DNA of 64,000 bases from Artemisia argyi (GCA_030686995.1 CM060680.1:195969322-196033321), one strand, 5' to 3'. Counted from the first letter of the stretch, positions 23,001 through 32,487 are shown. Notes: generated by a model not told the origin, from the sequence alone. Program-made: numbers and translations.

Positions 23001-26000
23001 TGCACCAGTTGCCCAATGCTTTTGCTTTTCTAGACAGAATCTTTTGGTTTTGCTTTTTTAGACCAGGGCAACCTGTACTTCGAGTCGGGTGGTGCTAGCG
23101 GGAGTGGCGGGTGTGGCGATGATGCAGATGGTGAGGATGATGATATTGGCGGGAGTGGTGACGACGAGAGGTAGTTATGTTATATATTATTAGTATGCTA
23201 CATTGGTACTTTAGGTTCATTTTGGCGACATTTAAACACTTGTTTCCCTATCTATCATGTTGAATATTCATTAGGAAGCAAAGTTTTATAGACTTATTCG
23301 GATTTTGGTAAAAGTTGTGATGTATTTGTATTGCGTTGATCCGTTATATTGTATTTGTGTTTTGGTACAAGTTGTGGTGAGTATATACAGGTTTTGGTAG
23401 ATTTTTTCCGGAAAAAATCTGGAAATTGCCTGCTATGCAGGCTGCATTAAAAAAAATAACAGGGTTTCCCCAGCGACTTGTCGCCGGGGATAATCCCACT
23501 AAACGTTGACAAGTCAACGAATACGTATAGTTTCCCCAGCGACATGTCGCTCGGGAAACTAAGTTATTCGTTGACTTGTCAACGTTTAGGTGGATTATCC
23601 CCGGCGACAAGTCGCTGGGGAAACCCTGACAATTTAATTAAGATGGCACTAATCACTTAACATAAACGAGGATTCCCCAGCGACATGTCGCTGGGGATAC
23701 ATTGCCACCGTGGCACTATATCTTTGACTGAAAAATGTGTGGGACCCACCTCGTCGCCGGGGATTGTCGCTAGGGATACAATCCCCAGCGAGGCTTCCCC
23801 AGCGACATGTCGCTTGGGAAACGAATCCCCAGCGACATGTCGCTTAGGAAAGACCCGTTATATCGATGGGGAAAGTGGTAAATGTTGTAGTGTACACAAG
23901 GTTGGCTAATGCAAGTTGCGCAGGGCAACTTGTCTAGAAAAGCAAAAGCATTGGGCAACTGGGGCATTTAGGGTATTATCCCATGATAATATTATAAGTG
24001 AATATTATAGTTAATCAATTGTTATGATTAACATAATATATAAATAATGACTAGGTATCGTTATTGCTATCACGTCGTAAAACATATATGACCAAAAGAC
24101 ACGAAAGTAGAAAAGGGTGGGATTTAAATGATTTTCGGGCATTTTATGGGTTGACACACACTTCTGATAAACGGGACGTCCAGGGTTGGCTATGGCTATA
24201 TTTCACAACATCGGGCTTGTTGCGGAAAACAACCTATGATTGTTTGTCACAACAATGGGCCCATTGCAGGCTTTCCATCCATTCAAAGTAGGCTAGTTGG
24301 CCCTTCAACTCTTAGCGGAGTAAAAGTTGCTGCTGTTTTAAGCCAGGTTGTTTTCCACCTCCTTTGTCCCTTTGATCAATCTAAAAGTCTCTAAACTTTT
24401 GGATCTATACCGCCTCACCCACCAACCGTGTAAGCCAGGATCCTACTTAGATAAATAAGTCGTGTGGGTTACGCGCGGCTCACAAGTCATATCGGTAACC
24501 TAAACATGTCACCTCTGGCTTTGCTCAGGTTGTACCACCTCGCCAACCCGAACCCTAACAATATTGTCACCATGTTGTTACATTGTTAATTATTATCACA
24601 ATAAGTCAATAACATTATTTAATAATTAACTAACTAGAACTAGAATTTTTATTTATCTCCAATAAAGATGATCTAAAACAACAAAAAGACTTCTATAAAA
24701 TGGCCAATATAAAATAACTTTTACATGTAATGTTTTAGTGTATATGATTGGATGTATATTTTTTAGGGAGAACGTGGTGTTGCTTTAATTTATACTTTAA
24801 AACGTTATGTTCCCGACTTACAAGTGAATCAGGCATAAGGTGCAGTGACAATAGTCGGAGAAAGCTAGAAGACAATAGCACCAACCATTCCAATTTATCC
24901 TGTGTCTTGCACTTGTATTTTGGGCTGTTCATAACTTATAATTTGTAGCCTCCATGGTCTATTTGTCAGAGAACTTAAATTCATGGCCGGTAAAAACCAG
25001 TTTAGGTGGCAATTTGACAGAGATCAAATCAGTCTACACCTAATAAATGGAACTTTGTTGATTGGTAAATCTGGGCCAAACCAACTGACCAAATATACTT
25101 TGCACAGACACACACATATATATCACAGCATGTATGCATGCATGCATACATACACACACATGAATGTGTATGTATACATATGCAGATGTGTTTATCTCTT
25201 TATATCTAGACACACTATATGATTAAAGCATACATTTACTGTTCTCTGTTATTTAAAATCCAGTTTTGGATTGTGAAATGAACTGAAAAGCCCATGCTCA
25301 TATTAGGTTAGGTTTTAATTTCAGTTTCTTACTTCACTAAGTTCAACCCATATATGGGGGACCCTTTGTTGTATTAATTGCTCCCAGGCGAGGGGCTTAA
25401 GTATGCATTTACAAATATATGACCAATGGAGCCTTAAAGCTTTAATGTAACAACAAACGAACCTTGGCAGACAACAAAATAGTAGCAAGTGATAGCAAAA
25501 TGTATATTCACAAGTACTTCGGTATTTTTTTGAACATATAATGTATATGAAGGTGGTGTTAAAAACCAGCAACAGACAATCACCTTTCTCAATCGTGTTT
25601 GCATAAGAGCAGCGTCAAGTTCTTGTTCTAACTGCGTCATGTCATTCACAGAGAGCTGCTCATCATTACTATCTTCAACAAGCCTGTAGTATTTCATCTC
25701 TGATGATTAGTATTGGTCAGCAGACTAAATATGGACATACATGTATGTGTAATGTATATCTTACCTGTCAACTGTTTGTAGAAGCTCGTTACAAGTTCGG
25801 AATCTTGTCGATTGCAATAGAAACTCCTGGAGAAATGATTTTCAGAGCATATCAATAAATTGTTGATCTTACACATGTAACAATTGACACAAATTGTATA
25901 TTCCTAGAGAAATTATTGCTTACTAAATCTGTGCCAGCTCCTCTGCTGGATCCCTCACCGATTTCAGCACAACATTTTTCATACCTAGAAAGGATACTCT

Positions 26001-26209
26001 CCACACTGAAACATATATTGTTAAACTTCAACAATTAGTAGTGCAAAATAAGAGATGTAAAGCACATGAATTCAAATATGTTTACAAGAAGTCAACATAG
26101 GGATGAGGAAGGACCGGCTATATATCTATAGTTCCTCACATGTAGGAGTGAGCAACCACCGAACAAAAAACCCAATGACCAAGGAAACTGACACAAAATC
26201 ACCAATACA

Positions 26210-26254
<45 letters not shown>

Positions 26255-27923
26255 ATGTCGATTAGTATTTTGGTCTTTTAAAAAACATTCGTTTCGACTT
26301 GGATTTTCCAAAATCCAACCCACCTTGCTATTAATCGATCAAATAAAATGTTTACATATATTGCCTTCTATGATAATTTTACTTCTTGATTTTTGAGTCA
26401 GAAGTATCGTTTTACATTAATTTGGATGATAGTTTAGTTCCTAAGGTCTAAGTGCTGCATATTTAAGGATGATTGTGTTCTTATCATAACTTGGCAAATT
26501 GATATTTCCGGTGCCATATAACTTTTTAATTTGGCACTTACCTATGTATGCCAATAGGATAGCCAAAGTCTATCGTACAAATACGAAAATGGGAGTGGAA
26601 AATCATTTTTTGGGTCAATTAATGCACAAAAGCAAAATCAAACCCAATGCCAAACTCGTAAAAAAGGATAAAATCTAAAAATACCCAAAACCATCTAACA
26701 ACCAAAACTCTAAACCCGAACCTATCTGAAACCTGCAAGTAAAATACTAAATCATATTATAAACTCCAGAAGACGAAATTTTGGTCTAACCCATGTTCAC
26801 CCCACCCCTATTCTCCTGTTGATCCTAGTTATGTGCACGTCTACATACTAATCATTGATCATGCCCTTAACTAATCGCATGAGACGTAAGGACATATTAG
26901 CGAAGGGAGAATGGGGTACATGTTATCAAAGCCCATGTGTCATTTGCATTTCTAATTTACATTGATCACGTGCCTTTCACAGATTCCATTTATATGAAGC
27001 ATTTTCCTTTATGTAATGAACGTCTCTCTAAGCAGAAACATATGTCAGTCCGTCTATCTATGCCATAATGCATATATACACGAGGTACTGCCAGTTCAAA
27101 ACCTAATATACAACCTTCTTTGACTTCATGGGAGGTGCCAACTCAATCCACACCACACTTGTTTAACCTATAACCCAAATATAGGTCCTTAGCTATCGAG
27201 ATATTTCAAAGAAAATTAGGATTTTAATATCTACCCTCTAAATCTTCCCTCTTTACAAATCTAAAGTATTTAATTCTTTAGAAACACAATGAAGAATCAA
27301 ACTTTACAACTTTTATTTAATTCTTTGTTGTAAATGAGAAAGTAAGAAGAAGTTGTTATGCTCACTTACATCTAAAAATCATTTAGGCTATTTGTATATC
27401 CAAATAAGTGGAGATTGTAATGCTCAGTGTCCAATAGTCTTTGGCTAAGATTGAACATAAAATAACCTAAGTGTATAATTAGTCCCGGGGTAAATACACT
27501 CCGGGAGTTATCTTTAGAGTTCTTCAAATACGAAGATTAAGAAACTCTAGTCAATGAACTAGTCTCCATGAATCATGAACCAAATAATGTGACTCGGGCT
27601 ATTTGCATAGTGAAATAGGGGGAGATTGTTGGGCCAAAAATTTGATACAATTGTCTCTAACGATATTTGAACATAAAATAACCTAAAATCAGTGAGTATG
27701 TTACTCCTTGATGATAATCAATGAGTTTTACTCCTTGATGAGAATGACTGAGTAAGTTACTCACCGATGAGAATCAGTGACCAAACTTGCTCCCTTCAAG
27801 GAGTGTTGTATAAAGGTCGATCAACAAACAACAAGCTTCAGGGATGTCGAAGACCAAGATACACTTTGCCTCATTGATGCGGTATTAGCTAGTGAGTAAA
27901 GTACTTGAACTATAAACAACATA

Positions 27924-27996
<73 letters not shown>

Positions 27997-28811
27997 CAAT
28001 GAAATATGGGTAGTAACTTCCTAAAAGCAACTACAGGGAAGACAAACAAGTACGAAAAGTTGGTATTAAAATGGAATAGTTGCCAACATTGTTCCATAAA
28101 GTAAAGTTTTTATCTTATTCCATAAATAGAAGCATTTAATAAAAAGTGTGCTTCTCCATTAAATACTTATTAAATACTACTTGACACATACTGAAGACTT
28201 CACATGTTATCCTCATATCCACACCTATATAAGAGAATGTTTGAAAAAGATTCTTAACACAAAGAATAATACAAATGTATCATAGTGATAGAATCATCCT
28301 TTCCTTGAATCATAAGCTAAGCTAGCAGACTTTGATTCTTTCTAGGATAGTTTCACTTGTCATTGAAGTGGGATAGTGTTCTACAACTATGCTTGTAACT
28401 CTTTGATTCAATTCTAATAGGAATTAAAATGTTGAAAAATACAAATGATAGTTATTAGTGTTAAATGGGTTTTATGTAAAACTTGTTTTCAATTGTTTAA
28501 CAAGTTCATGTATTACCCTTTTAAGGAACCAACATTCCTAATAAACAATATGCCTCAAAACCACCTAGTCCTTTTTTAATTAATGTTCTTTCAAAAAGAA
28601 GAAGATAAGTATGAAACAATAGCACATCTTTTTTAAATACTGTAACCTATGTTATGGTCTATCCAAAAAGAATAAGATAAGTATTGAGCTTAACATTCTT
28701 ATTGGATATATATCTAGTAGCGGCAGAAAATACTCCCTCAATTAGATAAACTGATCTAACCGCCCTAGCTTTTAACGCTCTATTTCTAGTAGAGGTAGAA
28801 AATACAATCGC

Positions 28812-28845
<34 letters not shown>

Positions 28846-29297
28846 CTAGCATGGGTTGAAAGTCAAATTAACCGACATCTCATAAATCTGGCTAGTTATG
28901 GATTTTATAAGCGAATTATGGAGCCATAAAGCACTAGAATGATATTTCACACATAAAATCAAATATTAAACCCTAGAAATTTCAATGTAACCGTACAGTT
29001 TATATATTAGTAAAAAAGGTAATAATCCGTACATAATCCTAAAATAGTAATAGTACATAAATAAGTATTAAATTTTTAAAAACCCAAAACTTGTTTAAAT
29101 GAAAATCACCTGCTACTTCCGCTGCTGGATTCGTAAAGCTTGCCTCGTGAGGAGAAAACAACGACAGCGATATCAACATCACAAAGAACTGAAAGTTGAC
29201 GTGCTTTTTTCATTAAACCTGTTCTTCGTTTGGAGAAGGTCACTTGACGGCTGTTTTTGTTTTCGATTCGCTTCATTTCAAGCTTTCTTCGACCCAT
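13965..29297 (-). CDS. FLC-like: FLOWERING LOCUS C-like MIKC MADS-box transcription factor, seven exons, 210 aa
   Basis: FLC-clade proteins are nuclear DNA-binding repressors of flowering that bind CArG boxes as dimers. Joining exons 29297-29110, 26005-25924, 25826-25765, 25683-25584, 15832-15791, 14920-14879 and 14081-13965 gives one open frame of 633 bp. Every junction is GT-AG and phases agree. The MADS domain (residues 1-60) begins [19 protein letters not shown] and contains the FLC-type RQLSVLCD. The I region (about 61-90) is followed by a K-box region (about 90-172) with heptad-like leucines. The tail ends VTLPLFNG, close to the end of Arabidopsis FLC as I remember it (VTLPLLN). Exon sizes match the FLC pattern. 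No break is visible. Intron 4 (9751 bp) carries a copia element in opposite orientation, and intron 1 is about 3.1 kb. The FLC-clade assignment rests on sequence and exon pattern; function in this species is inferred. Confidence 0.92.
14879..14920 (-). CDS. FLC-like: FLC-like exon 6
   Basis: 42-bp microexon between TTACAG and GTAAGT, encoding [14 protein letters not shown]. The same exon is duplicated on the plus strand at 9755-9796 with a few substitutions. Confidence 0.9.
14998..15110 (+). pseudogene. Exon-7-like relic inside intron 5 of the FLC-like gene
   Basis: The plus strand holds CCTTGCAATTAACCAGAAAA, nearly the same as CCTTGCAACTAACCAG in exon 7 of the gene and its truncated copy, then a decayed match to the VTLPL region. 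Nearby AAACAGGATAAAGGGAGA loosely resembles exon 6. It is a third, heavily decayed trace of the same 3' end, antisense to the gene that hosts it. Confidence 0.5.
15791..15832 (-). CDS. FLC-like: FLC-like exon 5
   Basis: 42-bp microexon between GATGCAG and GTATGC, encoding [14 protein letters not shown]. It aligns with TELMLKLVENLKEK of FLC. It was found by exon length, phase and motif rather than as an ORF. Confidence 0.9.
15833..16747. other. Intron 4 of the FLC-like gene, 3' part
   Basis: Non-coding sequence between exon 5 and the copia insertion. No ORF or clear element seen. It ends at the AAAAC target site (16743-16747). Confidence 0.5.
16748..17407 (+). repeat. 5' LTR of the copia element
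   Basis: 660 bp, TG...CA. It contains a TATA box (TATAAATA, 17131-17138) and, upstream of it, several imperfect direct copies of GTTWCCACTGMWRGTGTTAA (about 16890-17040). It carries AATAGTTTCTATTG (17300-17313), which pairs with the leader after the LTR. Confidence 0.95.
17131..17138 (+). promoter_or_regulatory. TATA box of the copia 5' LTR
   Basis: TATAAATA in CTATTATAAATAGAGG, about 270 bp before the LTR end. Transcription would start near 17160, giving an R-U5 of roughly 245 bp. The same box is at about 22380 in the 3' LTR. Confidence 0.7.
17408..17434 (+). promoter_or_regulatory. 27-nt leader lacking a usual tRNA primer site
   Basis: Only 27 bases separate the LTR from the gag ATG, and the usual TGGTATCAGAGC is absent. 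CAATAGAAACTATT (17410-17423) is the exact reverse complement of 17300-17313 in the LTR, so leader and U5 can pair over 14 bp. Confidence 0.65.
17435..21466 (+). pseudogene. Copia gag-pol polyprotein with two premature stops
   Basis: One frame runs from ATG 17435 to the stop at 21466 (about 1343 codons), broken by TAA at 17579-17581 and TAA at 20138-20140. There are no frameshifts. Order and rough residues: gag with zinc knuckle CX2CX4HX4C ([14 protein letters not shown], about 254); protease DSGA (about 325); integrase HHCC region (about 460-490), then D (516), D (537) and E (612) of the catalytic triad; reverse transcriptase with YVDD (about 1030); RNase H with TDASW and ESEF (about 1190-1235). 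A direct repeat encoding [10 protein letters not shown] units lies at 19715-19770 in the variable region after integrase. The PR-IN-RT-RH order defines copia. All key residues listed are present, so the two stops are the only visible breaks. Confidence 0.93.
21985..21996 (+). promoter_or_regulatory. Polypurine tract of the copia element
   Basis: TTTGGGGAGGAT directly before the 3' LTR, the place where plus-strand DNA synthesis is primed in LTR elements. Confidence 0.8.
21997..22656 (+). repeat. 3' LTR of the copia element
   Basis: 660 bp, matching 16748-17407 apart from about five substitutions (for example CATC/CGTC after the TATA region and CCTAGGC/CCCAGGC). It is followed by the AAAAC target duplication. 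Confidence 0.95.
22662..22997. other. Intron 4 sequence between copia and CACTA remnant
   Basis: Non-coding; nothing recognised beyond AT-rich sequence. Confidence 0.4.
23060..23174 (+). pseudogene. Gly/Asp-rich C-terminal tail, possibly of a CACTA-borne gene
   Basis: A short plus-strand reading ends [19 protein letters not shown] and TAG at 23172-23174. Acidic Gly-rich tails like this occur at the end of plant transposase-family genes, and the position before CACTA subterminal repeats fits. Only about 35 codons are visible, with no catalytic part, so the assignment is tentative. Confidence 0.35.
23464..23892 (+). repeat. CACTA subterminal repeats and terminus
   Basis: At least six copies of a GCGACATGTCGC-centred palindrome flanked by CCCC/GGGG occur (about 23464, 23531, 23592, 23671, 23797 and 23824). 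Positions 23464-23626 form a larger palindrome whose arms also contain AACGTTGACAAGTCAACG. In CACTA elements such motifs bind the transposase. The array ends at GTTGTAGTG (23884-23892). Confidence 0.75.
23970..25583. other. Intron 4 of the FLC-like gene, 5' part
   Basis: Non-coding. A GC-richer patch at about 24060-24560 has no readable ORF. A short simple-sequence patch of CA, TG, ATGC and ACAT units lies at about 25090-25190. The intron ends at the donor beside 25584. Confidence 0.45.
25091..25190. repeat. CA/ATGC/ACAT simple-sequence patch
   Basis: Mixed short repeats such as ACACACACATATATAT, GCATGCATGCAT and ACATACACACACATG, partly self-complementary. Confidence 0.7.
25584..25683 (-). 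CDS. FLC-like: FLC-like exon 4 (K box)
   Basis: 100 bp, again the canonical length, between CTACAG and GTGATT. It encodes [20 protein letters not shown] followed by [13 protein letters not shown], the K-box helix with regularly spaced hydrophobic residues. The following intron is the 9.75-kb one. Confidence 0.92.
25765..25826 (-). CDS. FLC-like: FLC-like exon 3 (start of K box)
   Basis: 62 bp, the canonical length for this exon in MIKC genes, between CTCCAG and GTAAGA. It reads [20 protein letters not shown] and ends in phase 2, which fits the next exon. Confidence 0.92.
25924..26005 (-). CDS. FLC-like: FLC-like exon 2 (I region)
   Basis: 82 bp between acceptor TTTCAG and donor GTAAGC. It reads [18 protein letters not shown], corresponding to the DRYGK region of FLC, and then a short Gly/Ser-rich stretch. 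It is 3 bp longer than the 79 bp I recall for Arabidopsis FLC. Confidence 0.9.
26213..26252. repeat. Poly-A run of 40 bases in intron 1
   Basis: Uninterrupted A run in the first intron of the FLC-like gene, poly-T in gene sense. It could be the tail of a retroposed sequence, but no source is visible. Confidence 0.85.
27388..28534 (+). mobile_element. Truncated copia 3' end with LTR, in intron 1
   Basis: AGGGGGAGAT at 27616-27625 is a typical copia polypurine tract. It is followed by an LTR-like sequence TGTTGGGCC...ACCAACA (27627-28534, about 908 bp) with a TATATAAG near 28228. No second LTR or target duplication is seen, so the 5' part is missing. A related block (27388-27480, including GAACATAAAATAACCTAA) repeats the tract/LTR junction about 210 bp earlier. 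The CT microsatellite lies within the LTR. A divergent relative is seen at about 63400-64000. Confidence 0.6.
27928..27993. repeat. (TC)33 microsatellite
   Basis: About 33 uninterrupted TC units in the first intron of the FLC-like gene, GA in gene sense. GA repeats can bind GAGA-type factors in plants; any role here is a guess. Confidence 0.9.
28535..29109. other. Intron 1, part next to exon 1
   Basis: Non-coding. It contains a 28-base A run at 28816-28843. Nothing else recognised. Confidence 0.5.
29110..29297 (-). CDS. FLC-like: FLC-like exon 1 (MADS domain)
   Basis: 188 bp from the ATG (29297-29295) to the donor CAG|GTGATT. It encodes the whole MADS domain, with [14 protein letters not shown] and LSVLCD motifs, up to GKLYE and a Ser/Gly stretch. 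It ends in phase 2. The start is set by the MGRRK motif, the universal beginning of this domain. Confidence 0.95.
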
Positions 29298-29534
29298 TTT
29301 GCTGTGAAATGATAGATGTTTTAGATCTAATGTTACCTTATCTCTCTAGGCTCTAGCTATCCCTTGTATTATTACTGTTTGTAAGAGTGGTATGATATAT
29401 TTTTTGTATTTTATATTTTTTTATAAGAGTGGTATGATAGTTGTGGTAACGAAAGAAAGCATAATATTGTGATGAACGTACTCATGACCCATCATCTACC
29501 TTTTTCTGCTAAATTATTACTAGTAATTATTTTT
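29298..29534 (-). promoter_or_regulatory. Proximal upstream region and probable 5' UTR of the FLC-like gene
   Basis: This is the 237 bp between the ATG and the foldback element. It contains a direct repeat of AAGAGTGGTATGATA (29382 and 29423) flanking an AT-rich TATAAAATA-like stretch, the only TATA candidate near the gene. Promoter location is inferred from position. Confidence 0.4.
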
Positions 29535-29845
29535 AGGGCAAATGACATTTAAATACATTCAAGTTGACACTTTTTGTTGTTGTGTGTAGCCAATTTTTTT
29601 TTTTTTTTTGCTATTGTAACACAAACCTTTTGAATTTCGTCTATTGTGTGTATTTTGTGATCGTTTTTCATGTAAAATGACAATTTTACCCCTCAAATTT
29701 TGAAAAAAGTAAGGGTAAAATGGTCACAAAATACACACAATAGACGAAATTCAAAAGGTTTGTGTTACAATAGCAAAAAAAAAAAATTAGCTACACACAA
29801 CAACAAAAAGTGTCAACTTGAATGTATTTAAATGTCATTTGCCCT
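29535..29845. mobile_element. Foldback MITE upstream of the FLC-like gene, 311 bp
   Basis: The element starts AGGGCAAATGACATTTAAAT and ends with its reverse complement. Pairing runs over nearly the whole length, with arms of about 140 bp that include the A/T runs and CACACAATAGACGAAATTC. A 7-bp direct repeat TATTTTT flanks it (29528-29534 and 29846-29852). It has no ORF. It lies 238-548 bp upstream of the FLC-like ATG. Confidence 0.88.
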
Positions 29846-29852
29846 TATTTTT

Positions 29853-30413
29853 ATATATCGTAACACACCGCCTAATATTTAGATGGTAAAAAGTTAAAAT
29901 ATTACTTTATTGCGTTGTGTTACATACTAGAAAAAACAATTTTGCTAGTGTCTACAATGACGAATTTGTGGTATTAAAGTATTACTTTCAAGTGGCGCAT
30001 CTTTTTGTTGTTTTTCGTCTTACTAAAAGAGATAAGGATAGTCTCATTTCAAGTTTTTAAAAATCATATTGTAATGTTAATGAAGTTTCTTGATCAGTTA
30101 ATAACTTTTTTCACTGGCTTACATGTATTTTATTTATTATTATATATATATTATTTCTAATGTAATACTGGTTTTCCATTTTTTGGTTGATTGATCTTCA
30201 TTCCAGGTTTGAATCAACCGCAATATATATCATTTCTCGATCATTACGCAAGTCACGGTGATCATTTCGAAGTTATTTGCACCGACATGATTGACACTTT
30301 AAAGTGTACTATATATTTTAGTGTCAAGCTAAGAAAATATAATCTAAAAATGACTGACTAATTCAGTGCCCAATAATTTTTGAAAAATATCCTAAGTGTA
30401 ATTAAAGTCTTTC
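29853..30413. other. Distal 5' flank of the FLC-like gene
   Basis: No gene. A small inverted repeat GTAACACACCGC...GCGTTGTGTTAC lies at 29860-29923. The segment ends at the LINE target duplication. Confidence 0.5.
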
Positions 30414-30715
30414 AATGTCAGAAACATTTTTTTTTTAACGGCGAGATTTTTTATAAACATCCTAGCAAGGTGCTAGGGAAACAATAAACAATTATACTGG
30501 AAGAGCATTACAAGGATTATCAAACCACTCAATCAATTAAGGTGAAAGTTTTTGTGCCTGTTAGTGATTCAATTAAAAGAATGAAGCTTCACGTCATTGA
30601 AGAAAAGCTCGATCTTTTGTCTTTTCAGAGCAAAAGTGAATTCATTTCTATATCGCCAAAGGGTGGTCTGGACTACCACGTCAAAAATATTATAAAGAGG
30701 AGCCTTGATCTTGAC

Positions 30716-31501
30716 CTAGTCTGCAAGGTTAATTGCATCATCAAGGCATGTTACAATTTCATTATCAATGTTCCACCATTCTAGGACGTTCTTCCAAACC
30801 TTATTGGCAAGATTGCAGTAGACCAAAAGGTGGTCTTCCGTTTCCTCAGCTTCATCACGAATGGGACATCTAACCAAGTTCAAATCAATAACCCTTTTAT
30901 CTAAGTTGATACGCGTAGGCAATCTTCGATTAGCAATTCTCCAAGATGTAATGTTTACCTTAATCGGCAATAATTTGTTCCATTTGTAACGTTGATTAGG
31001 CATGGAAGGAGAATGGTGAGCAATATGGCGACGAATCGAGCTAACCGAAAAAACCCTTGAATCATTTAGACAACATTCTCACGTGTCATGAGCATCCGAG
31101 AGACTAAGATGAGACAAAAGATTGATCAAACTGTTTAGTTCTGTGAACTCAGCTTTTGATCTTGGAGGACGAGTCCATGCCCAATGGAAAGAAAACCCAT
31201 TAGGAGCTATGAGGCTCACGTGAGCAATGTTAAAATGAAAAGGAGTAATAGCGGGAACAACAGGTTTCATGTCGCGAAAAAGATCAGTGGTTGTTGTATG
31301 AGATAAAGTAGTAAGTGACCTCTCTTGCACAAGACAATTTTTGTTTCCTTCCAGTCGAAATAATCGTGGGAGCGAGTCACAAAGAGGACCGCCTTTCACC
31401 CAATTGTTAATCCAAAAACGAGTTGATTCTCCATTACCAATCTTCTTTCTAAGCAAGTTTGAGAGGTCTATACCATATTCTATGAAGTCATCTTTTAACA
31501 T
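30716..31501 (-). pseudogene. LINE ORF2 3' part with RT zinc-binding domain
   Basis: Two minus-strand readings separated by a break near 31004-31078. The upstream one contains GESTRFWINNW and a zinc-binding-domain approach region with HWAW. The downstream one reads KWNKLLPIKVNITSWRIANR and then CPIRDEAEETEDHLLVYC, the C-X-H-X-C pattern of the zf-RVT domain found at the end of plant LINE ORF2. The region between RT and this domain has several stops. Confidence 0.8.
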
Positions 31502-32420
31502 TGCAATATTGTACTAAGGGCCTGATTTATATTTGATAGAAGAAGAGTCACTTAGCCCACCATTTTGACCATGAATGGAACGAATTAACTTTCCCCACAT
31601 AGCTTTGTCTTTGGCATGGAATCTAACCAACAAAGATTGGTTGCTTACTTGTAAACTTCCAATGCTAAGGCCACCATGTTTGATAGGGCAGACAACTTTT
31701 TCCCAGGCTATCCAAGCAAGCTTATGAGCATCTAAAGTATCCCCCCAAAAGATTTTTCTCCTTATACTTTCAAGTTTGTTGATTATATTTTTAGGAGCCT
31801 TGAAAGTGGAGAAAGAGTAAACACATGACCACCAAGGACGAATTTAATAAGAGTTAGACGACGACTACTAGAAAGAATTTTTGATTTCCTTCTAGAGAGA
31901 CGTCTGTGAAACCGGTCTATGAGAGGATTCCAATTTAATGAATGAAGGGTTACACCCACATGGAATCAAAGCTGAAGTTTCAAACTCCTTAAAATAAGAG
32001 ATGATGTCGTTACCAAGCATGTCCCAGTACTATCTAATGAACTTGAAAGTGAACCCGTCCGGACCAGGAGCTTTGTCACCACCACAATCCCAAACAGCAT
32101 TCTTGATTTCTTCAAAAGAAAATGGTTGATAAAGAATCAAAATCTCATAAACGGAAAGTTGAGAGAAAAGGTTGGTTGAGAATTTCAACCTTGAAGTGTT
32201 TTCTCCTTTAAATTTCTCCTCGTAAGTGTTAAAGATGAATGTTTTAACTGTTGGTGGATCAGTGACCCATGTTCCCAGGATGTTGAGACCGTTAATCCTT
32301 GACCGATTAATGTGGTTGTTTATAATGCCATGGAAGAAACCTGAGTTCTCATCACCATCTTTTATCAATCTTTATTTTGGCTTTTTGCATAAGATCTTTA
32401 AGATTCCGATATTCCAAATT
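31502..32420 (-). pseudogene. LINE reverse transcriptase remnant
   Basis: The minus strand reads DGDENSGFFHGIINNHINRS and AVWDCGGDKAPGPDGFTFKF, the well-known start of LINE reverse transcriptases, then GCNPSF. The catalytic palm with YADD is missing: sequence jumps from the GCNPSF region to the later TLDAHKLAWIAWEKV-like region, with stops in between. An indel lies near 32370. The enzyme cannot be made. Confidence 0.8.
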
Positions 32421-32487
32421 TGTTGATACAAATAATGACTAAAAACGTTATTTCCATCTTTCGATACCTCTATGTTTTGATGATAAC

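Larger units (their letters stand above)
22998..23969 (+). mobile_element. CACTA transposon remnant bounded by a 39-bp inverted repeat
   Basis: The segment has a CACTA-type right end (inverted CACTACAAC at 23884-23892) preceded by many copies of the palindromic subterminal motif CCCCAGCGACATGTCGCTGG. The left CACTA end is not visible. Outside it, 22998-23036 and 23931-23969 form an inverted repeat matching at 38 of 39 positions (AAATGCACCAGTTGCCC...), as if a second element encloses the CACTA piece. Confidence 0.7.

Noticed and set aside
23344..23967. Overlapping ORFs on both strands with SPGI, TSRWG and DMSLG repeats
   Set aside because: They are translations of CACTA subterminal palindromes, open on both strands because of the repeat.
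26103..26396. 97-codon ORF with a poly-Lys stretch
   Set aside because: It reads through a 40-base A run in intron 1.
27821..28030. ORF with an Arg-Glu repeat
   Set aside because: It reads through the TC/GA microsatellite.
29099..29356. 85-codon plus-strand ORF
   Set aside because: It overlaps the MADS exon on the opposite strand and has no features of its own.
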